Positions 4,887 through 5,161 of a DNA stretch of 5,161 nt are shown here, one piece after another. The position numbers and the translations under genes were made by a program. Source of the DNA: Pseudomonadota bacterium (GTDB taxonomy: Bacteria > Pseudomonadota > Alphaproteobacteria > Caulobacterales > Caulobacteraceae); assembly GCA_023424215.1 (NCBI GenBank), contig JAFAEC010000155.1:1-5161 (forward strand), given 5' to 3'. Under the pieces are notes generated by a model. The model saw only the letters and a program-made list of their open reading frames with translations, did no database searches and was not told the origin of the DNA. Every line of letters starts with the position of its first letter. Positions within the stretch are counted from its first letter, which is position 1.

Positions 4887-5161
4887 ATGTCCGCCCAGAT
4901 TCTGCTTTCGATGATCGCGCCTGGCCTCCCGCCGGCCCCGCAAGGGTCGACGGGCGGGACCGCGGGCGAATTCGAGGCGCTGCTCGCCGGCCTCGCCGCC
5001 GGGGCTGTGCGCGGCGGCGAGGCTGTCGCCGCAGCTCCGGCCTCCCCGATCGAGGACGCTGCGGCCACGGAGTCCAGGGGCCCCGCCCTTCCCGTTCCCT
5101 CGCCGCTGGCGCCGGCGGCGCCGGACACGGTCCCGGCCGTCGTCGGCGAGACGCCTGACGT
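4887..5161 (+). CDS. fliK: Probable flagellar hook-length control protein FliK, N-terminal part (partial)
   Basis: The first 91 codons are present and the frame is open to the right edge. The peptide starts MSAQILLSMIAPGLPPAP, contains GEFEALLAGLAAGAV, and then becomes low-complexity sequence rich in Ala and Pro, as in FliK N-terminal halves. FliK acts as a ruler and specificity switch for type III export during hook growth; its diagnostic conserved C-terminal domain is outside the window, so the name rests on composition and context. The gene diverges from flgK and has its own sigma-54 promoter at 4802. In Caulobacter the hook operon is placed the same way. The start at 4887 was chosen because the in-frame ATG at 4788 precedes the predicted transcription start and would add an Arg/Pro-rich tail of 33 residues. 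The Shine-Dalgarno is weak; ATG 4911 is another possible start. Another Ala/Pro-rich hook-operon protein cannot be excluded. Confidence 0.55.
   Translation, partial: MSAQILLSMIAPGLPPAPQGSTGGTAGEFEALLAGLAAGAVRGGEAVAAAPASPIEDAAATESRGPALPVPSPLAPAAPDTVPAVVGETPD

Noticed and set aside
2771..5158. A 795-codon open frame on the plus strand opposite flgK and the intergenic region
   Set aside because: Its product is a low-complexity Arg/Gly/Ala-rich sequence without recognisable domains, it is antisense to a clear flgK, and it runs through both sigma-54 promoters. Long antisense frames are expected at this GC content.

Overview
The window is GC-rich and looks like chromosomal DNA of a stalked or dimorphic alphaproteobacterium of the Caulobacterales (Caulobacter- or Brevundimonas-like). 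Three things point there: a FlgK/FlgL pair of the Caulobacter type, two divergent sigma-54 promoters in the flagellar intergenic region, and a LexA box of the alphaproteobacterial direct-repeat form GTTC-N7-GTTC. There are no rRNA or tRNA genes, insertion sequences or CRISPR arrays.

Positions 1-1438 hold a DNA-repair unit on the minus strand. A radical SAM protein (159-1400) belongs to the family annotated as 'putative DNA modification/repair radical SAM protein'. Its stop codon overlaps, as TGATG, the start codon of a gene that runs off the left edge and begins like the DUF4130/UdgX uracil-DNA-binding proteins. The promoter of the pair carries a perfect LexA box directly against the start codon, so the unit is probably SOS-induced. 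The radical SAM protein ends in QLSLF, the classic sliding-clamp-binding pentapeptide. Together these predict a clamp-tethered, damage-induced repair pathway whose radical SAM chemistry is, to my knowledge, not established.

Positions 1467-4507 hold flgK-flgL on the minus strand, again joined by a TGATG overlap. They encode the two hook-filament junction proteins. FlgK, at 704 residues, is clearly longer than the enterobacterial protein.

Positions 4508-4886 are a 379-bp divergent regulatory region. It has two almost identical sigma-54 promoters facing outward: TGGCCCG-N4-TTGC on the minus strand for flgK and the same on the plus strand for the next gene. It also has a tandem 20-bp repeat, other GGCAAR-type motifs that could be FlbD (ftr) sites, and a one-mismatch IHF site. 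The layout matches what I recall of the divergent flaN/flbG flagellar region of Caulobacter crescentus. From 4887 to the right edge runs the Ala/Pro-rich start of a plus-strand protein, probably the hook-length control protein FliK at the head of a hook operon.
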